Shown one piece after another: positions 14,452 to 15,629 of a stretch of DNA of 15,629 nucleotides. The DNA is from DATGIQ01 sp035295665. Lineage in GTDB: Bacteria > Planctomycetota > Planctomycetia > Gemmatales > Gemmataceae. The stretch is taken from assembly GCA_035295665.1 (NCBI GenBank), contig DATGIQ010000325.1, positions 1 through 15,629 of the forward strand, read 5' to 3'. Under the pieces are notes generated by a model, which was not told the DNA's origin, searched no databases, and saw nothing but the letters and a program-made list of their open reading frames with translations. Both the position numbers and the translations under genes were made by a program. The first letter of the stretch is position 1, and each line of letters opens with the position of its first letter.

Positions 14452-15629
14452 ATGAAGCCCAGCTCCCACTTTCCTCGTCCCGGCAAGGGCCGGGGTACGT
14501 CCTCACCATGTCGTAAAGTTCCCCTCCAGGCGGAACAATTAGAAGATCGGTGGCTGCTAAGCAGAAGCGTGCTGAGTCTTGACAGCTCTTGGCTATTCCT
14601 CCGTCAGGATGTGGCTGGGGCTTCCGCTGCCGGCTTTAACGACTCGGCCTGGACGGCCGTCACTTTGCCGCATACCTGGAACAACCTGGATGGACAGGAC
14701 GGCGGCAATGATTATTACCGCGGTACGGGCTGGTATCGCAAATACTACACCGTGCCTACCAACCTGGCTGGCCAAGAATTGTTCCTCAAGTTCGATGGCG
14801 CCAACTATACGACCGATCTGTACGTCAACGGCGCTTTCGTCGGCGAGCATCAAGGCGGCTTCGCGGCCTTCTCGTGGGATATCACACCTTACGTCACCGT
14901 CGGCGCTACCAACGTTTTTGCCGTAAAGGTAAACAACGTCTTTAACGCCGTCGCCGTGCCGCTAAGCGGAGATATCACCTGGGATGGCGGGCTGTATCGC
15001 CATGTCAATCTGATCGCGACCGATCCCTTGCACATTAGCCTCACCGATTATGCCTCGCCCGGCGTGTACCTCCAGCAGACCAATGTCAGCAGCTATTCGG
15101 CGAATGTGCAGGTGACTACCAAGCTTCGCAACGATGGCACAACGCCCCGCCAAGCCACGGTCCTGGCCAATATCCTCGATGCCACGGGGAATCTGGTGCA
15201 GACGTTGACCAGCTACGTAACCATCAGCCCCGCCACCGGCATGGACGTTCTCCAGAACACGACCATGTACTTCCCCCATCTGTGGAATGGACGGAGCGAT
15301 CCGTACATGTACCAAGTGGCCGTGCAGGTGATCGACGGCACCTCCGGCAAAGCCGTGGATGAAGTGGATCAGCCGCTGGGGTTGCGGTATTTCAGCGTGG
15401 ATCCGAATCAGGGGTTTTACCTGAACGGCCAGTCGTTGGATCTGCACGGGGTGGGCTTTCACCAGGACCGGCTCAACGAAGGCTGGGCCATCTCCGATGC
15501 CGACCAGATCCAGGATGTCAGCCTCATCCAGGATATCGGTGCCACCTTCGTCCGCCTCACCCTCTACCAGCATCCACCACTGACGTATAGCCTCCTCGAC
15601 CAGGACGGCATCATTGCCTGGAGCGATCT
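14452..15629 (+). CDS. GH2 family beta-galactosidase-like glycoside hydrolase with LEPR-XLL-like N-terminus, partial
   Basis: The first 392 residues are present; the gene runs off the window end. The ATG at 14452 lacks a clear Shine-Dalgarno site but starts the motif-bearing leader. Residues 1-37 are basic and polar, and end in LEDRWLLS (30-37), a variant of the LEPR-XLL motif found at the N-terminus of large exported planctomycete proteins. There is no ordinary hydrophobic signal peptide. Residues about 42-190 are the GH2 sugar-binding jelly roll (WTAVTLPHTWNN 67-78, YYRGTGWYRKYY 88-99, LFLKFDGANYTTDLYVNG 110-127, DITWDGGLYRHVNLI 174-188). Residues about 195-315 are the immunoglobulin-like GH2 domain. 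From about 320 the catalytic barrel begins (FYLNGQSLDLHGVGFHQDR 322-340, GWAISDADQIQDVSLIQDIGA 344-364, VRLTLYQHPP). This resembles beta-galactosidases more than beta-glucuronidases. The acid/base and nucleophile glutamates lie beyond the window. Confidence 0.88.
   Translation, partial: MKPSSHFPRPGKGRGTSSPCRKVPLQAEQLEDRWLLSRSVLSLDSSWLFLRQDVAGASAAGFNDSAWTAVTLPHTWNNLDGQDGGNDYYRGTGWYRKYYTVPTNLAGQELFLKFDGANYTTDLYVNGAFVGEHQGGFAAFSWDITPYVTVGATNVFAVKVNNVFNAVAVPLSGDITWDGGLYRHVNLIATDPLHISLTDYASPGVYLQQTNVSSYSANVQVTTKLRNDGTTPRQATVLANILDATGNLVQTLTSYVTISPATGMDVLQNTTMYFPHLWNGRSDPYMYQVAVQVIDGTSGKAVDEVDQPLGLRYFSVDPNQGFYLNGQSLDLHGVGFHQDRLNEGWAISDADQIQDVSLIQDIGATFVRLTLYQHPPLTYSLLDQDGIIAWSD

Noticed and set aside
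14962..15573. Open frame on the - strand, 203 codons, antisense to the GH2 gene
   Set aside because: The + strand frame is a clear GH2 protein. The antisense product is His/Gly/Ile-rich without any family feature.
1..15629. CRISPR arrays, tRNA, rRNA, phage or defence genes
   Set aside because: I looked for regular repeat-spacer structure, cloverleaf-like sequence and conserved rRNA segments, and for nuclease, helicase or toxin motifs, and saw none.

Overview
The gene content points to a planctomycete, probably a Gemmataceae- or Pirellulales-like lineage. Four features support this: a large Ser/Thr kinase fused to a WD40-type propeller, a GH2 enzyme with an N-terminal LEPR-XLL-like motif (LEDRWLLS), a PEP-CTERM anchored protein of the TIGR03118 type, and a fused YncE-propeller/alkaline-phosphatase-like protein. 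The assignment rests on gene content and moderately high GC. No rRNA, tRNA or marker gene was available to fix the species.

Layout. (1) 1-88 is the 3' tail of a + strand CRTAC1/ASPIC-UnbV gene. It converges on a - strand group across a perfect 18-bp hairpin. (2) 143-3461, - strand, is a housekeeping block read ribF (FMN/FAD synthesis), then nfu (Fe-S scaffold), then sppA (membrane peptidase). The ribF stop codon overlaps the nfu ribosome-binding site. (3) 3849-5021, + strand, is a secreted PEP-CTERM protein with a structured leader and two strong hairpins behind it. (4) 5282-6267, - strand, is a wrecked IS66-family transposase with a frameshift, a nonsense codon and loss of most of the catalytic core. 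(5) 6375-9761, + strand, is a membrane-spanning Ser/Thr kinase with an extracytoplasmic propeller and a young 16-residue tandem duplication. (6) 9867-12974, - strand, is a two-gene unit: an exported YncE-propeller/alkaline-phosphatase-like protein followed by a small polytopic membrane protein. (7) 13134-14171, + strand, is an exported SMP-30/gluconolactonase-type protein, divergent from (6). A perfect operator-like palindrome lies between them. (8) 14452 to the window end, + strand, is the N-terminal half of a GH2 beta-galactosidase-like enzyme. It has a recognisable promoter whose -10 box sits inside a palindrome.

Functional picture. Regions 6-8 look like envelope and polysaccharide metabolism: sugar lactone hydrolysis, glycoside hydrolysis and phosphoester cleavage. 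Region 2 is core metabolism and membrane quality control. The kinase is one of the many stand-alone planctomycete receptor-like kinases, and nothing here identifies its signal.

I did not find a clear undescribed multi-gene system. The best leads are the recurrent long GC-rich perfect hairpins without U-tracts at gene ends, two operator-like palindromes, the small membrane protein paired with the YncE/phosphatase fusion, the LEPR-XLL leader of the GH2 enzyme, and the recent repeat in the kinase propeller.
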